From contig UREK01000012.1 in NCBI GenBank assembly GCA_900546845.1, forward strand, positions 7,202 through 71,201: 64,000 nucleotides of DNA. The letters are read 5' to 3'. The stretch is from an uncultured Eubacteriales bacterium (GTDB lineage: Bacteria > Bacillota > Clostridia > Christensenellales > CAG-138). Position numbers and translations under genes: made by a program. Under the pieces are notes generated by a model, which was not told the DNA's origin, searched no databases, and was given only the letters and a program-made list of their open reading frames with translations. Of the stretch, positions 1 to 8,522 are shown in pieces; the stretch's first letter is position 1; the number at the start of each line of letters is the position of its first letter.

Positions 1-63
1 TATGCGCGCGAAAAGCTCGGCTTCGTCTTACCGGATGACATTAAATTCGACATCGAGAAATAG
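1..63 (+). CDS. C-terminal fragment of a septum-formation initiator (DivIC/FtsB-like) protein
   Basis: The window opens inside a reading frame of 20 codons that ends in TAG. The peptide contains AREKLGFVLPDDI, which resembles the conserved C-terminal tail of DivIC/FtsB family proteins (pattern A-R-E-K-L-G-h-V-x-P-x-D/E-I). These are small single-pass membrane coiled-coil proteins of the division septum. Only the tail is visible, so the assignment rests on that motif. The neighbouring Ppx/GppA gene fits, because Clostridia often keep divIC near such a gene. Confidence 0.55.
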   Translation, partial: YAREKLGFVLPDDIKFDIEK

Positions 64-158
64 CCGCGTCCTCAGCGTGTGTGCAGGATGACGCGGGCCA
101 ACATTTCGGCGCGCCAACGGCGCGCCGTCGTTCTATTTATAACAGGAGGTTTTCCAGC

Positions 159-1013
159 ATGGATCAAACCGGGATCGCCGTGATCGACATCGGCAGCAAC
201 TCCATCCGCTATCTGGGGCGCGCCCCGGAGAAGCGCCTCATGACAACGCGCCTTGCAGAAGGACTGGTTTCCACAGGCGTGCTTTCGGAGGCCGCGATGG
301 CCCGCAGCATCGCCGTGATTACCGCCTTCGCACAGGATGCGCGCGCAGAAGGGCTCACGCCCCATGCCTATGCGACGAGCGCCGTGCGGGATGCCCGCAA
401 CCGCAAAGAATTTCTCGCCAGGGTGGAGGACGCCTGCGGCCTTCGCATCGACGTGCTCTCCGGCGAGCGTGAGGCAGAATACGCGCATCTCGGCGCGGCC
501 GCAGAAGGCGGACTCGTGGACGTAGGCGGCGCTTCCAGCCAGCTCGTGGCCGGCGGCTTCACAGCGAGCTACCCCGTAGGCTGTGTACGGGCAAAGGAGT
601 GGGGCGAGCAGAGCGGCGCCCAATCCATCGAAGCGCTGCAGGAGGCTTTGTTCTCCCGCTTTTCAGGCTTCTACCGCTTTCCCCGCCTGTATGTGCCGCG
701 CTGGACAGGCGTTGGCGGCACGGTCACGACCATCGCCGCGCTCTCCCGCAACATGGCCGTTTACGACCGCACCGTGATGCAAGAGATCGTCCTTTCCCAG
801 GCGGATGTGGAGGCACAGGCCTACGCACTTTACGCCGAGGGGGATGCCGCGCGCGCCCAGCATCCGCTGCTCAGGGAGCGGCACGACGTGATCGTGGAAG
901 GCGCACTGATCCTCCTCTACATCATGCGCGGCATGGGAATTTACGAGCTGCATGTGTCCGATGCGGACGGCATGGAAGGATACCGGGCGTATCTTGAAAA
1001 GCATGGGATTTGA
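159..1013 (+). CDS. Ppx/GppA family phosphatase (exopolyphosphatase-like)
   Basis: This is a 284-residue ASKHA-fold enzyme expected to remove terminal phosphate from polyphosphate or pppGpp. The phosphate-binding loop DIGSNSIR is at residues 10-17. TSAVRDARN is at about 73-81. The segment VLSGEREAEY (99-108) should hold the catalytic glutamate, and the second phosphate loop DVGGASS is at 121-127. The start at 159 is chosen because AGGAGG lies 9 bp upstream; an in-frame upstream ATG at 81 has no ribosome site. The length matches the short form of the family, without the C-terminal HD domain. Which substrate it prefers cannot be read from the sequence. Confidence 0.88.
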   Translation: MDQTGIAVIDIGSNSIRYLGRAPEKRLMTTRLAEGLVSTGVLSEAAMARSIAVITAFAQDARAEGLTPHAYATSAVRDARNRKEFLARVEDACGLRIDVLSGEREAEYAHLGAAAEGGLVDVGGASSQLVAGGFTASYPVGCVRAKEWGEQSGAQSIEALQEALFSRFSGFYRFPRLYVPRWTGVGGTVTTIAALSRNMAVYDRTVMQEIVLSQADVEAQAYALYAEGDAARAQHPLLRERHDVIVEGALILLYIMRGMGIYELHVSDADGMEGYRAYLEKHGI

Positions 1014-1021
1014 GGAATACT

Positions 1022-1432
1022 ATGGACCGTGCAACAGAAGAGCGGTTCGTCCGCATCTTTGTAAGCAAACAGCGCCGCGAACGCTTGCTGCTGGAACTCG
1101 TTACGCCAAGCCGGAGACAAACTGGGATTCTCCGTTTCTGCCACAGCGCTGCGCCGGTCATCGACTTTCGAACGCTGGTTTACCGTGGAAAGAAGCTGAA
1201 GCGGGAGGATATGGAACGTCTCCTTCTTCCCTATGCGGAACGCGGAATGTGTTATGCCATTTCCACAAATGAAACGATCGACGGCCGCTCTCTGCCGATT
1301 TCAGAAGCGTTGGATTCCTTGCTGGGCTTTGGCATGCCAAGCATCCTCATCTGCGCACACGCTGCGCTGATCGAGTGCGAGCAGGAACAAGGCGCGGCGG
1401 AAAAGCTGATTCTGGTTGAACGCTGCCGCTGA
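1022..1432 (+). CDS. Hypothetical protein of 136 residues
   Basis: I do not recognise this family. The protein is basic at its N-terminus (KQRRER near residue 18), has no membrane segment or signal peptide, and seems a compact soluble domain. The ATG at 1022 has GAGG about 8 bp upstream, inside the end of the Ppx/GppA gene; an in-frame ATG at 1010 overlaps that stop as ATGA but is too near for a ribosome site. Either way it is translationally linked to the phosphatase gene and is likely in the same transcript. Confidence 0.6.
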   Translation: MDRATEERFVRIFVSKQRRERLLLELVTPSRRQTGILRFCHSAAPVIDFRTLVYRGKKLKREDMERLLLPYAERGMCYAISTNETIDGRSLPISEALDSLLGFGMPSILICAHAALIECEQEQGAAEKLILVERCR

Positions 1433-1463
1433 GCTGTTCCGTTCTATTTTCGTGCATTCATCC

Positions 1464-1710
1464 AAAAGGCTCCCTCTTAGCGGGAGCTGCCGCCGCAGGC
1501 GGCTGAGGGAGTTGGCTTGCCCCAGATGAAACCGCGCTACCATAGGGCACTCCCTCCGTCAGCGCTTACGCGCTGCCACCCCCTTTCAAAAGGGGGCGTT
1601 TGGGAGTGGTGAACTCTGGCGGTTTTCGTATTCGGGCGGCGCCCGAGAGCGCACACCCAAAAGGCTCCTTTGGCAAAGGAGCTGTCATGGCATAAGCCAT
1701 GACTGAGCAT
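1464..1710. repeat. Mosaic of short imperfect-palindrome repeats
   Basis: Three related units lie here. The first (1464-1513) has AAAAGGCTCC, a GGGAGCTG stem, a GCCGCCG/CAGGCGGC hairpin and CTGAGGGAG. The second (about 1549-1600) is in the opposite orientation, with CTCCCTC, GCGCTTACGCGC and CCCCCTTT/AAAGGGGG. The third (1656-1710) has AAAAGGCTCC, TTTGGCAAAGGAGC and a CATGGCATAAGCCATG hairpin. Such modules are common as intergenic mosaics in gut Clostridia. They carry no open frame that looks real. Confidence 0.65.
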
Positions 1711-2030
1711 TGTTCCCGCCGCATCGGTTGACCCGTTCGGCAGCGCATTCCCATGGCGCCCCATCCCCTCGCCCCCCATCCACAGTTCGCAATGGTCGCG
1801 CTGCGTTGCCGCAGGGGCGGCTTCCTTGCGCTCCCTTGCTCACTGGGCTTCCGCCTCGCTGCATCGTCCAAGCAAGGAACTTCCGGCGTGGGGGACGCGC
1901 CGGAAGCCCCCGCCTGCGGGCGGGGTGCGCCTCGGCTCCGCCCCTTTGCGGGAAGGGGAAGCTACTGCGAAGGGGCTGCGCCCCTTCACCACCCTTGGAT
2001 TGCTGTATCTCCTTCGCAGCCAGACTATGC
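1711..2030. other. GC-rich non-coding stretch after the repeats
   Basis: This segment has C-runs, G-runs and small inverted repeats such as GCCCCTT with AAGGGGC near 1930-1985. Open frames cross it on both strands, but they have no ribosome sites and low-complexity Arg/Pro/Ala-rich products. I see no gene. Confidence 0.4.
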
Positions 2031-2053
2031 AAAAAGGCGGCCGCTTGGCCGCC
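2031..2053 (-). terminator. Rho-independent terminator of the DUF6054-like gene
   Basis: Read on the minus strand, GGCGGCC, loop AAGC and GGCCGCC make a 7-bp stem followed by TTTTTG. It lies 23 bp past the stop of the gene at 2076-2417. Confidence 0.85.
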
Positions 2054-2075
2054 CAAATCGCGCTTATCAGTTCCG

Positions 2076-2417
2076 TCAATTCCCCTTCATCCGTTCGGCC
2101 GTCTCAACGAGCGTATCCAAAAAGGATTGCTCGCCCCAGGTATTGATCTTGAAAAACATTGCCTGGCTACCGCCGGAAGTGATGGCCGAAAGGAACAGGT
2201 TCTGCCCGTTGCCCACGAGCGTCACCGCCAGGCTGACACGGTTGCCGCCCATCGCGCTGAAACGCTCATAAACGCGCACGGCGCAGCGCACCGCGCCCAT
2301 GCGGTAATCGCTGCCATCCTCATAGGAAGCGCTGGCGCTTGCTTCCATCACCCCATCGTCGAGCGCCTTCAAAACCGCGTCGAAATTGCCGGTGAGCGTC
2401 GTTTCGTATTTTGCCAT
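2076..2417 (-). CDS. DUF6054-like small protein
   Basis: This 113-residue soluble protein begins MAKYETTLTGNFD and contains RCAVRVYERFS and GGNRVSL, which I recall from the DUF6054 family of Clostridia. The family has no known function that I can state. The start has GGGAGGG about 8 bp upstream. It has its own terminator and stands alone between the repeat region and a GNAT gene, so it is probably monocistronic. Confidence 0.6.
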   Translation of the reverse strand: MAKYETTLTGNFDAVLKALDDGVMEASASASYEDGSDYRMGAVRCAVRVYERFSAMGGNRVSLAVTLVGNGQNLFLSAITSGGSQAMFFKINTWGEQSFLDTLVETAERMKGN

Positions 2418-2536
2418 GCCAGTGTCCCTCCCTTTTGCAAAGCCCTTTTCTTTTATGATACCATACCCGCGCGCATTCCGCTACGGCGGAAGGGGATTTG
2501 CAAAAATGGAGCCGGGATTTGACTGCGCGGCGCTTT

Positions 2537-3286
2537 TTATCTTTTGAGCATCTTCTCTAAATGGGCAACGTCCAGCAGGTTTACCGTTTCAAATTTCCCG
2601 TTATAAAACAGTGCCCAGTTGTTGAAAACACAAGGCAGTTCCTTCGCTTTTTGCAGCGTATCCACCTGGAGGAAAAAGGCGGGGACGCCCTGTGCCGCGC
2701 AATATGCCTTCAGCGTCGCAATGTTTTGATGGATGAAGGGGCATTGCATGTCGTAATAGACCGTCAGCTCCTTGCGCTTGATTTCACACGATTTCGCGTT
2801 TTGCGTAAACCTTGGGGTTGTCCCATCAAAGGAAAGAGCAAGCAGTTCATATCCGTTCTCCGTGGTATCGACAACCTTGAAGCCGAATTTTTTCGCAAAC
2901 GATTGATCCGAAAGCCACGCCTTCTGCTTGTTCGCGCCGAGCATGCAAACGCCGGATTTCCCTTTTTCTTTCGCATCCGCCAGGCAATACTCCATCAGCG
3001 ATTTTGCGTACCCTTTTCCCCTGTAATCGCCCAGAACCCACAAGCAATAGATATAATAATAGTTTTCGCCCTCAATGGGAACCCATGCGGTCTCGAGGGG
3101 CGCGTATTCAATGAATACGGTGCCCTTGACGTTCAGCTTCCGGAAGGTATGCCCTTCTTTCAGCCGCTCGGAAAGCCATTGCCGTTTCGCCTCCACCCCC
3201 GGGTGCGGTTTTTTGCTGCGTATGATGCAGCACAAATGCTCTTCGGAGATGTTCTCCAGCGTCAGATTTATAAAATCAGCTTCCAT
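2537..3286 (-). CDS. GNAT acetyltransferase with C-terminal YoaP-like domain
   Basis: The N-terminal half (about residues 1-150) is a GNAT fold with the acetyl-CoA loop VLGDYRGKGYAKSL. The C-terminal part (about 165-249) has YYDMQCPF, a CP motif in a thioredoxin-like setting that matches the YoaP extension. The family transfers acetyl groups to an unknown amine. The start at 3286 is preferred because GAGG is 8 bp upstream; an ATG six bases earlier (3292) sits on top of that site. It lies 54 bp after the citXG stop with no terminator seen between, so read-through from the citrate lyase operon is possible. Confidence 0.75.
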   Translation of the reverse strand: MEADFINLTLENISEEHLCCIIRSKKPHPGVEAKRQWLSERLKEGHTFRKLNVKGTVFIEYAPLETAWVPIEGENYYYIYCLWVLGDYRGKGYAKSLMEYCLADAKEKGKSGVCMLGANKQKAWLSDQSFAKKFGFKVVDTTENGYELLALSFDGTTPRFTQNAKSCEIKRKELTVYYDMQCPFIHQNIATLKAYCAAQGVPAFFLQVDTLQKAKELPCVFNNWALFYNGKFETVNLLDVAHLEKMLKR

Positions 3287-3340
3287 ATTCATCCTCGTTC
3301 CAAACCTGGATTTTGTGCAGCGCTTCTCCCGGCATGCGCA

Positions 3341-4636
3341 TTACGCCAGCGCGTGCAGCAGCGCCGCGAGCGCCAGCATGTCCGCGCTGCCGCCGGGGCT
3401 CAGGTTGCGCCGGATGCATTCCGCATCGAGCGCCGCGAGCGCCGCCAGGCGCTCGCCTTCCGGCAATGCAAGCGCCGCCTTTGCGCTTCCCTGCACAAAG
3501 CGCAGGCCCTCCGGCCCACCGCGGTGCAGCAGGTTCGTGTCCGCAAGCGTGGCCATGATGTGCGGGAGCGTCAGCGCAAGCGCGTCGTTTTGGCTCTTCC
3601 CGGCTTGCAGATACGCGGCATAGATTCCCTGCGCGGCCCGCGCCGCCGGGAACCCGGCTGCCGCCTCGCCCCGCGCGCCCTGCACCGCATGCCGGGCGTA
3701 GACGCGCTCCCCATTGGTCGCGGGCCGCGCCTTGGCCCGCGCAAGTTCCGCCGCGACGTCGCTTTGCGCGAGCGCCGCCGCATGGGATGCCGCGTCCCCG
3801 CCGGTGCGCAGCGCGAGCGCCTTGCCCGCCAGCAGCAGCCCCATGGAAAAGACCGCGCCCTTGTGGGTATTCACGCCGCCCGTCGCCGCGAACATCGCCC
3901 GCTCCGCCGCGAGGCCCTCCGCGCGCAGGGCAGCCATCAGCGCCCCCGGCGCGCTTCTATATTCCGCCAAAGCAAGCGCGGCCATGCACGCGAAATGCGG
4001 GCGGAGCACTTCCGCACTTTTGCGGAACAGCGCAAGGTCCATATCCCGGTGCGCACCGTTGTTGTTCCTGTCCACCAGGCCGGGCTTGGGCGTCGCCTCC
4101 ACCTCCGCGACGAGCGCCTCGCAGGCAAGCGACGCGAGGCGCTCCGCCGCAAAGCCGGAAAGGAGACGGTCCGTGCAGGCCGCGATCTCCGCAAGGCCGT
4201 GCGCCCGGCTGCGGGCGCAAGCCGTCACCGGGCCGCCGCAGACGATGCAGCGCCGCTCCGCCCCGCGGGTGAGCTTCTCCCCATCCGTGCCGATCACGTC
4301 GATGTCGAACAGGCGCGCAGCCGCGTCCGCCTCCTCAATGGAAACCATGCGGCGCTTGGTTTCCTCCGCGCTGATGTCAAACACGAAAAACGCCTCGCAG
4401 CCCGTCTTTTCCAGCCAAAGCGTCCGATGCAACGCAGGCGGCATCGCGGCTTCGATGCGGCGCACGCCCTCGGAAAACGCAAACGCAATGAGCGGCGTGC
4501 ACTTCACTTCCCCGGCGATGTTCATCGTAAAACAAACAACGGGCCGGGCGAATTGCTCCGTCAGCGCCCGTTGCTGCTCCGCCCGGCGCTCACGCGCCGA
4601 GAGCATTTCATCCAATGTGATCTTTGATATATTCAT
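3341..4636 (-). CDS. citXG: Fused citrate lyase prosthetic-group enzymes CitX-CitG
   Basis: This protein combines two steps of making holo-citrate lyase. Residues about 1-150 are CitX, apo-citrate lyase phosphoribosyl-dephospho-CoA transferase, seen from LFDIDVIG (109-116) and ARSRAHG (141-147). Residues about 160-431 are CitG, triphosphoribosyl-dephospho-CoA synthase, with the signature TPKPGLVDRNNNGAH (182-196). In enterobacteria these are separate genes; fusions occur in other bacteria. The start overlaps the end of citC by 29 bp. It is the last clear gene of the citrate lyase operon. Confidence 0.9.
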   Translation of the reverse strand: MNISKITLDEMLSARERRAEQQRALTEQFARPVVCFTMNIAGEVKCTPLIAFAFSEGVRRIEAAMPPALHRTLWLEKTGCEAFFVFDISAEETKRRMVSIEEADAAARLFDIDVIGTDGEKLTRGAERRCIVCGGPVTACARSRAHGLAEIAACTDRLLSGFAAERLASLACEALVAEVEATPKPGLVDRNNNGAHRDMDLALFRKSAEVLRPHFACMAALALAEYRSAPGALMAALRAEGLAAERAMFAATGGVNTHKGAVFSMGLLLAGKALALRTGGDAASHAAALAQSDVAAELARAKARPATNGERVYARHAVQGARGEAAAGFPAARAAQGIYAAYLQAGKSQNDALALTLPHIMATLADTNLLHRGGPEGLRFVQGSAKAALALPEGERLAALAALDAECIRRNLSPGGSADMLALAALLHALA

Positions 4637-5585
4637 ACGTTGCGTCTGGGACGAGCTTCCGGATGCCCGCGAGGTCGCCTTCCTGCATGAGGGCGCGTAC
4701 CTTGCTTGCGGAGATTCCGTCCTTGCGTTCGATTTCGATCAGTTCAATACCGGCCTCCGGCAAAAGCTGCTTCATGCGCTCGTTGTAGGCGCGCGTCACA
4801 GGGCAGAACGGTTCCGTGCCGACGAAGCGCTGCGTGATATGGAGCGCCGGCGCGATGCGCTGCGTGAAGATCGCAATGTCGAGGTCGGTCTGCACGTTGG
4901 CGGTCGCCGCGCGGTCCTTGATGAAATACGTCGGGAACGTTGCGCGGGAAACAAGATAATCCCGGCTTTCGGTCACGATCACGTTCGTAAGATCCGCCGT
5001 GCCGCGCTTCACGAGTTCAAAGCGCACCTTGGCGGGGAACGCGGAAGCATCCTCGCTGACGACGAAAAGATACAGCAGATCGCATGCCCTTGCCGCAGTT
5101 TCCACGAGATAGCGGTGGCCGTTGGTAAACGGGTTGCAGTTCATCACGCACGCACCCACGGTCTTTGCGCCCTCCCGCCGCGGGATGGACGCAAGGAACT
5201 TCCCGATGCCGTCCCGCTGATCCTCCATCATGAGGACGTTTGCCGTGTGCGCGACCGGGTAAAACCCGAGCGAGCGGAACATGCGCTCATTCTCCGGCTT
5301 GGTGTAAAGGAACAGGCGGCCGATCCCCTCCCGCCAAGCGTAGCTCACAAGCTCGCTGACAACCGTGGCCGCGGCTCCCGTGCCCTCGGCGGAAGGATCC
5401 ACCGCGATGTACTTAAGCACGCGCCCTTCAAGCGAGCCGGTGGCGACGAGCGTGCCGTCATCCTCCCGCAGGGCAACATAAAAATCGGCGGCTCCTTCCA
5501 TCGTAAGGCCGCGCTGCGCCAAGAATGCCTGAATTTCCAAGAGGCGCGCCCCGGAAAGAGGCGCGCCTGTCTCGATGCTGTACAT
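4608..5585 (-). CDS. citC: [Citrate (pro-3S)-lyase] ligase
   Basis: CitC acetylates the thiol of the citrate lyase acyl carrier protein using acetate and ATP, switching the enzyme on. The N-terminal ~135 residues form a GNAT-like domain. The C-terminal part is a nucleotidyltransferase with NPFTNGHRYL (151-160, the HxGH-type loop) and the later ISASKVR motif near residue 290. Its 325 residues fit the family. Start and citF stop share one base (TAATG), a sign of coupled translation. Confidence 0.93.
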   Translation of the reverse strand: MYSIETGAPLSGARLLEIQAFLAQRGLTMEGAADFYVALREDDGTLVATGSLEGRVLKYIAVDPSAEGTGAAATVVSELVSYAWREGIGRLFLYTKPENERMFRSLGFYPVAHTANVLMMEDQRDGIGKFLASIPRREGAKTVGACVMNCNPFTNGHRYLVETAARACDLLYLFVVSEDASAFPAKVRFELVKRGTADLTNVIVTESRDYLVSRATFPTYFIKDRAATANVQTDLDIAIFTQRIAPALHITQRFVGTEPFCPVTRAYNERMKQLLPEAGIELIEIERKDGISASKVRALMQEGDLAGIRKLVPDATYEYIKDHIG

Positions 5586-7123
5586 TAGTCTTCGTCAATC
5601 TCATGGATCACGTCGATGACGGTGTTGTCGCGGTACATCACGACGCCGACGATGCGATCCTTGTACTTGATGGGTTCCGGCTTGCCGACGATGCGCTCGC
5701 AGCGGTCGCGCAGCGCTTCGATGGTGGTCACGGGCAGGCCCGCTTCCTCAAGCAGTGCCTTGATCTCCGGGCGGCTCGGGTTCACCGCTACGCCCTGGTC
5801 GGTCACGACCACGTCCACAACGCTGCCGGGCGTGACGACGGTGTTCACCTTATCCACGATGGTCGGGATGCGGCCGCGGGTGAGCGGAGCAACCACGACG
5901 GAAAGGCTCGCGCCGGCGGCGGTGTCCGGATGGCCGCCGATCGCACCGCGGATCACGCCGTCCGAACCGGTCATGACGTTGACGTTGAAGTTCGTATCGA
6001 TCTCGAGCGCGGAGAGGATGACAAAGTCAAGCTCGTTGACCGCCGCGCCGCGGTTGAGGTAGCTCGCGTAGAAGGACGCGTCGATCTGCTGATGGAAGCG
6101 GTTGTTCTTGAGCGAGTTCGCCGCGATGAGGTCGAAGGACTGGACGTCGAGGATCTTATCCACAAGGCCTTCCTCGTGCATTTCGACGATCTGGCCGGTG
6201 ATGCCGCCAAGGGCGAAGCGCGCGTGGATGTTCTTTTCGATCATCTTTTCGCGCAGGTAGCGCGCGGTCGCAAGGCTTGCGCCGCCGGAGCCCATCTGCA
6301 TGGAGAAGCCGTCGTAGAAATAGCCGCTCGCCTCGATGACTTCCGCGGCGGTCTTGGCGATGAGGAGTTCCTTCGGGTTCTTGGTAAAGCGCGTCGCGCC
6401 GCTCATGATGCCCTTGGGGTCGCCGATCGCGTCGACCTTGACCACGTAATCCACATGGGATTCCGGGATGCCGAAGGGCGCGTTCGGGAAGCGCACGAGG
6501 TGATCGGTGATGATCACACACTTGTCCGCATGGAGCGCATCGAGCTTCGCATAGCCCAGCGAGCCGCAGGAAGTAGCGTTCTCCTCATCGCGGTTGTAGC
6601 CGTTGGCATTGCCGTACGGGTCGCAGGAGGGCGCGCCCAGGAAAGCGACGTCGATGTGCAGCTCGCCGGACTCGATGGCCGCCGCGCGGCCGCCGTGGGA
6701 GCGGAACACGATCGGGAAATCCATGAGCCCGCGGGAGACTTCCTCGGCGAGCTTGCCGCGCAGGCCGCTCGTCTCGATGTGGGTGATGACGCCGTTCTTG
6801 ATGTGCTCGATGAGCGGGGCGTGGATGTCCGTCAGGGAGCTTGCGGCAAGGGTCAGGTTCTTGATGCCCATCTTTGCGATCTGTTCCACGACCATGTTCA
6901 CGACGAAGTCGCCGTTGCGGAAATGGTGATGGAAGGAGATCGTCATGCCGTCCTTGAGGCCGGTGAGGCGGATCGCCTCTTCCAGGGTGGGAACGACCTT
7001 GTTCTTCATGCCCATGCGCTCGTAGAAGGTTTCCTTCGGCTTCGCAGGGGTGCCGGCAAAACTGCCGTGCTGCGCGGTGATCTCGTTGATGTGGGGAATC
7101 TTCTGGATGTCGATGCTCTTCAT
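5585..7123 (-). CDS. citF: Citrate lyase alpha subunit (citrate CoA-transferase)
   Basis: CitF moves the prosthetic-group thioester from acetyl to citryl, the first half of citrate cleavage to acetate and oxaloacetate. The 512-residue protein has the family's N-terminal region (IPHINEITA) and the glycine-rich CoA-transferase segments FALGGITG and GAIGGHPDTAAGA. The length is normal. It starts 4 bp after citE with GGAGG just upstream, in the usual citD-citE-citF order. Confidence 0.94.
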   Translation of the reverse strand: MKSIDIQKIPHINEITAQHGSFAGTPAKPKETFYERMGMKNKVVPTLEEAIRLTGLKDGMTISFHHHFRNGDFVVNMVVEQIAKMGIKNLTLAASSLTDIHAPLIEHIKNGVITHIETSGLRGKLAEEVSRGLMDFPIVFRSHGGRAAAIESGELHIDVAFLGAPSCDPYGNANGYNRDEENATSCGSLGYAKLDALHADKCVIITDHLVRFPNAPFGIPESHVDYVVKVDAIGDPKGIMSGATRFTKNPKELLIAKTAAEVIEASGYFYDGFSMQMGSGGASLATARYLREKMIEKNIHARFALGGITGQIVEMHEEGLVDKILDVQSFDLIAANSLKNNRFHQQIDASFYASYLNRGAAVNELDFVILSALEIDTNFNVNVMTGSDGVIRGAIGGHPDTAAGASLSVVVAPLTRGRIPTIVDKVNTVVTPGSVVDVVVTDQGVAVNPSRPEIKALLEEAGLPVTTIEALRDRCERIVGKPEPIKYKDRIVGVVMYRDNTVIDVIHEIDED

Positions 7124-7127
7124 GGCG

Positions 7128-8015
7128 TTAAACCTCCTCTACGGGCGTGACGCTTGCCGCCTCGGCAAGGTCAAGGAGATACCGTGCGCGGGTCACGATC
7201 GGCTTGTCGATCATCTTGCCGTTGAGGCTGATGACGCCGCTGCCGCGGCGCTCGGCCTCCTCCGCAGCCTCGATGACGGCGCGGGCCTTGGTGAGATCCT
7301 TCTCGCTCGGCATGAATACCTGGTGCAGCGGCGGGATCTGGCGCGGGTTGATGACGCTCTTGCCGTCGAACCCGAGCTGGCGGATGAGGCGGGCTTCCTT
7401 GATGAAGCCTTCCTCGTTGTTGACGTCGCTGTATACGGTATCGAGCGCGTCGATGCCGGCCGCGCGCGCTGCGTTGAGGATCATGCAGCGGGCGAAGAAG
7501 AGCTCAGTGCCGTCGCTGCGGACGGTCTTAAGGTCGGTCACATAGTCCTCCGCGCCGAGGGCGATGCCGATGAGGCGCTTGGAGGCAAAGGCGATCTCCA
7601 TGGCGTTGAGCACGCCGCGGCCGCTCTCGATAGCAGCCATCATGCCAGTGGTGCCCACGGGGATGCCCGCTTCGCGCTCGATGCGCTCGATCTCGCGCTC
7701 GCAGTCGATCACGTCCTGCGCGCACTCGGTCTTAGGCAGGCGGATGACGTCGGGCTTCGCGCGGACGATCGCCTCAAGGTCCTGGATACCCAGGCCGGAG
7801 GAAAGGTCGTTGATGCGCACGACGAGTTCCTTGTTGCCGTATCTGAGGTTGGAAAGCGCGTTATACACGAGGAAGCGCGCCGCGTCCTTTTCGTTGATGG
7901 AAACGGAGTCCTCAAGGTCGAACATGATGGAGTCCGAGCCATAGATGTGCGCGTCGCGGATCATGCCGGGGTTGTTGCCCGGGACAAACAGCATGCTGCG
8001 TCTTAACCGTTTCAT
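7128..8015 (-). CDS. citE: Citrate lyase beta subunit (citryl-ACP lyase)
   Basis: CitE cleaves citryl-ACP to acetyl-ACP and oxaloacetate. It is a TIM-barrel HpcH/HpaI family protein of 295 residues, with RSMLFVPGNNP at the N-terminus, DLEDSV as the Mg-binding strand, RLPKTE, and AIESGRG. The start at 8015 is supported by GGAGG 8 bp upstream and by its ATGA overlap with the citD stop; a further in-frame ATG at 8045 lies inside citD. Confidence 0.94.
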   Translation of the reverse strand: MKRLRRSMLFVPGNNPGMIRDAHIYGSDSIMFDLEDSVSINEKDAARFLVYNALSNLRYGNKELVVRINDLSSGLGIQDLEAIVRAKPDVIRLPKTECAQDVIDCEREIERIEREAGIPVGTTGMMAAIESGRGVLNAMEIAFASKRLIGIALGAEDYVTDLKTVRSDGTELFFARCMILNAARAAGIDALDTVYSDVNNEEGFIKEARLIRQLGFDGKSVINPRQIPPLHQVFMPSEKDLTKARAVIEAAEEAERRGSGVISLNGKMIDKPIVTRARYLLDLAEAASVTPVEEV

Positions 8016-8308
8016 TGCTTGGTCCTCCAGGTATAGTCTTCGCACTGCGCCGCGCGGTACGCGGCGGCCTTCACGCGCGCGGCAACGGTGCAGTCAAGCG
8101 CACCCTTGTCCACCGCGTTCACAACGGCGTCTTCCACGCCGATCTCCGCAAGCGTTTCGCGGATGACCTTTTCAATCTGCTTGCCGAACTGCTGCATCAC
8201 AGCGCTCGTCAGCGTTAACTCGATTCCCTTTTGCTCTGCGGGCTCGATGCGGACGATGATGTCGCTGGACTCCATCGTGCCTGCAACGCCTTTGGTCACG
8301 ATCTGCAT
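8012..8308 (-). CDS. citD: Citrate lyase gamma subunit (acyl carrier protein)
   Basis: This 98-residue carrier bears the 2'-(5''-phosphoribosyl)-3'-dephospho-CoA arm. The attachment serine is Ser14 in AGTMESSD, matching the conserved AGTxESSD motif. The start at 8308 has GGAGG about 9 bp upstream; an in-frame ATG 48 bp earlier has no such site. It is the first gene of the operon. No citrate transporter, oxaloacetate decarboxylase or two-component regulator lies beside it. Confidence 0.93.
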   Translation of the reverse strand: MQIVTKGVAGTMESSDIIVRIEPAEQKGIELTLTSAVMQQFGKQIEKVIRETLAEIGVEDAVVNAVDKGALDCTVAARVKAAAYRAAQCEDYTWRTKQ

Positions 8309-8367
8309 TCCCTGGATCCTCCGATTCTTTATAGTATGGGGATTTCTTACTCCCATCTCAATTCTTT

Positions 8368-8396
8368 AATTTACTCTTTTCCCCCGCGGTTTTCAA
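8368..8396 (-). promoter_or_regulatory. Candidate promoter of the citrate lyase operon
   Basis: On the minus strand TTGAAA and TAAATT are 17 bp apart, about 60 bp before citD. The fit to the sigma-A consensus is fair, not strong. Confidence 0.45.
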
Positions 8397-8460
8397 GTCT
8401 TTTGCCGAGATATACCCTCATGCAGAAAAACATGTATACACGTATGCTATATTGGCGCAT

Positions 8461-8488
8461 AAAAAAGAATCGCCGGCCGAGCGGCGAT
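8461..8488 (-). terminator. Terminator of the small membrane protein gene
   Basis: On the minus strand ATCGCCG, loop CTCGGC and CGGCGAT are followed by TCTTTTTT. It lies 35 bp past the stop of the gene at 8523-8942 and before the citD promoter. Confidence 0.8.
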
Positions 8489-8522
8489 CCCCTTAAATTC
8501 ACGGAACATGAATTCAGTCCTA

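Noticed and set aside
2561..4627. Long plus-strand frame opposite the GNAT and citXG genes
   Set aside because: Arg-rich product without a ribosome site, antisense to two well-supported genes.
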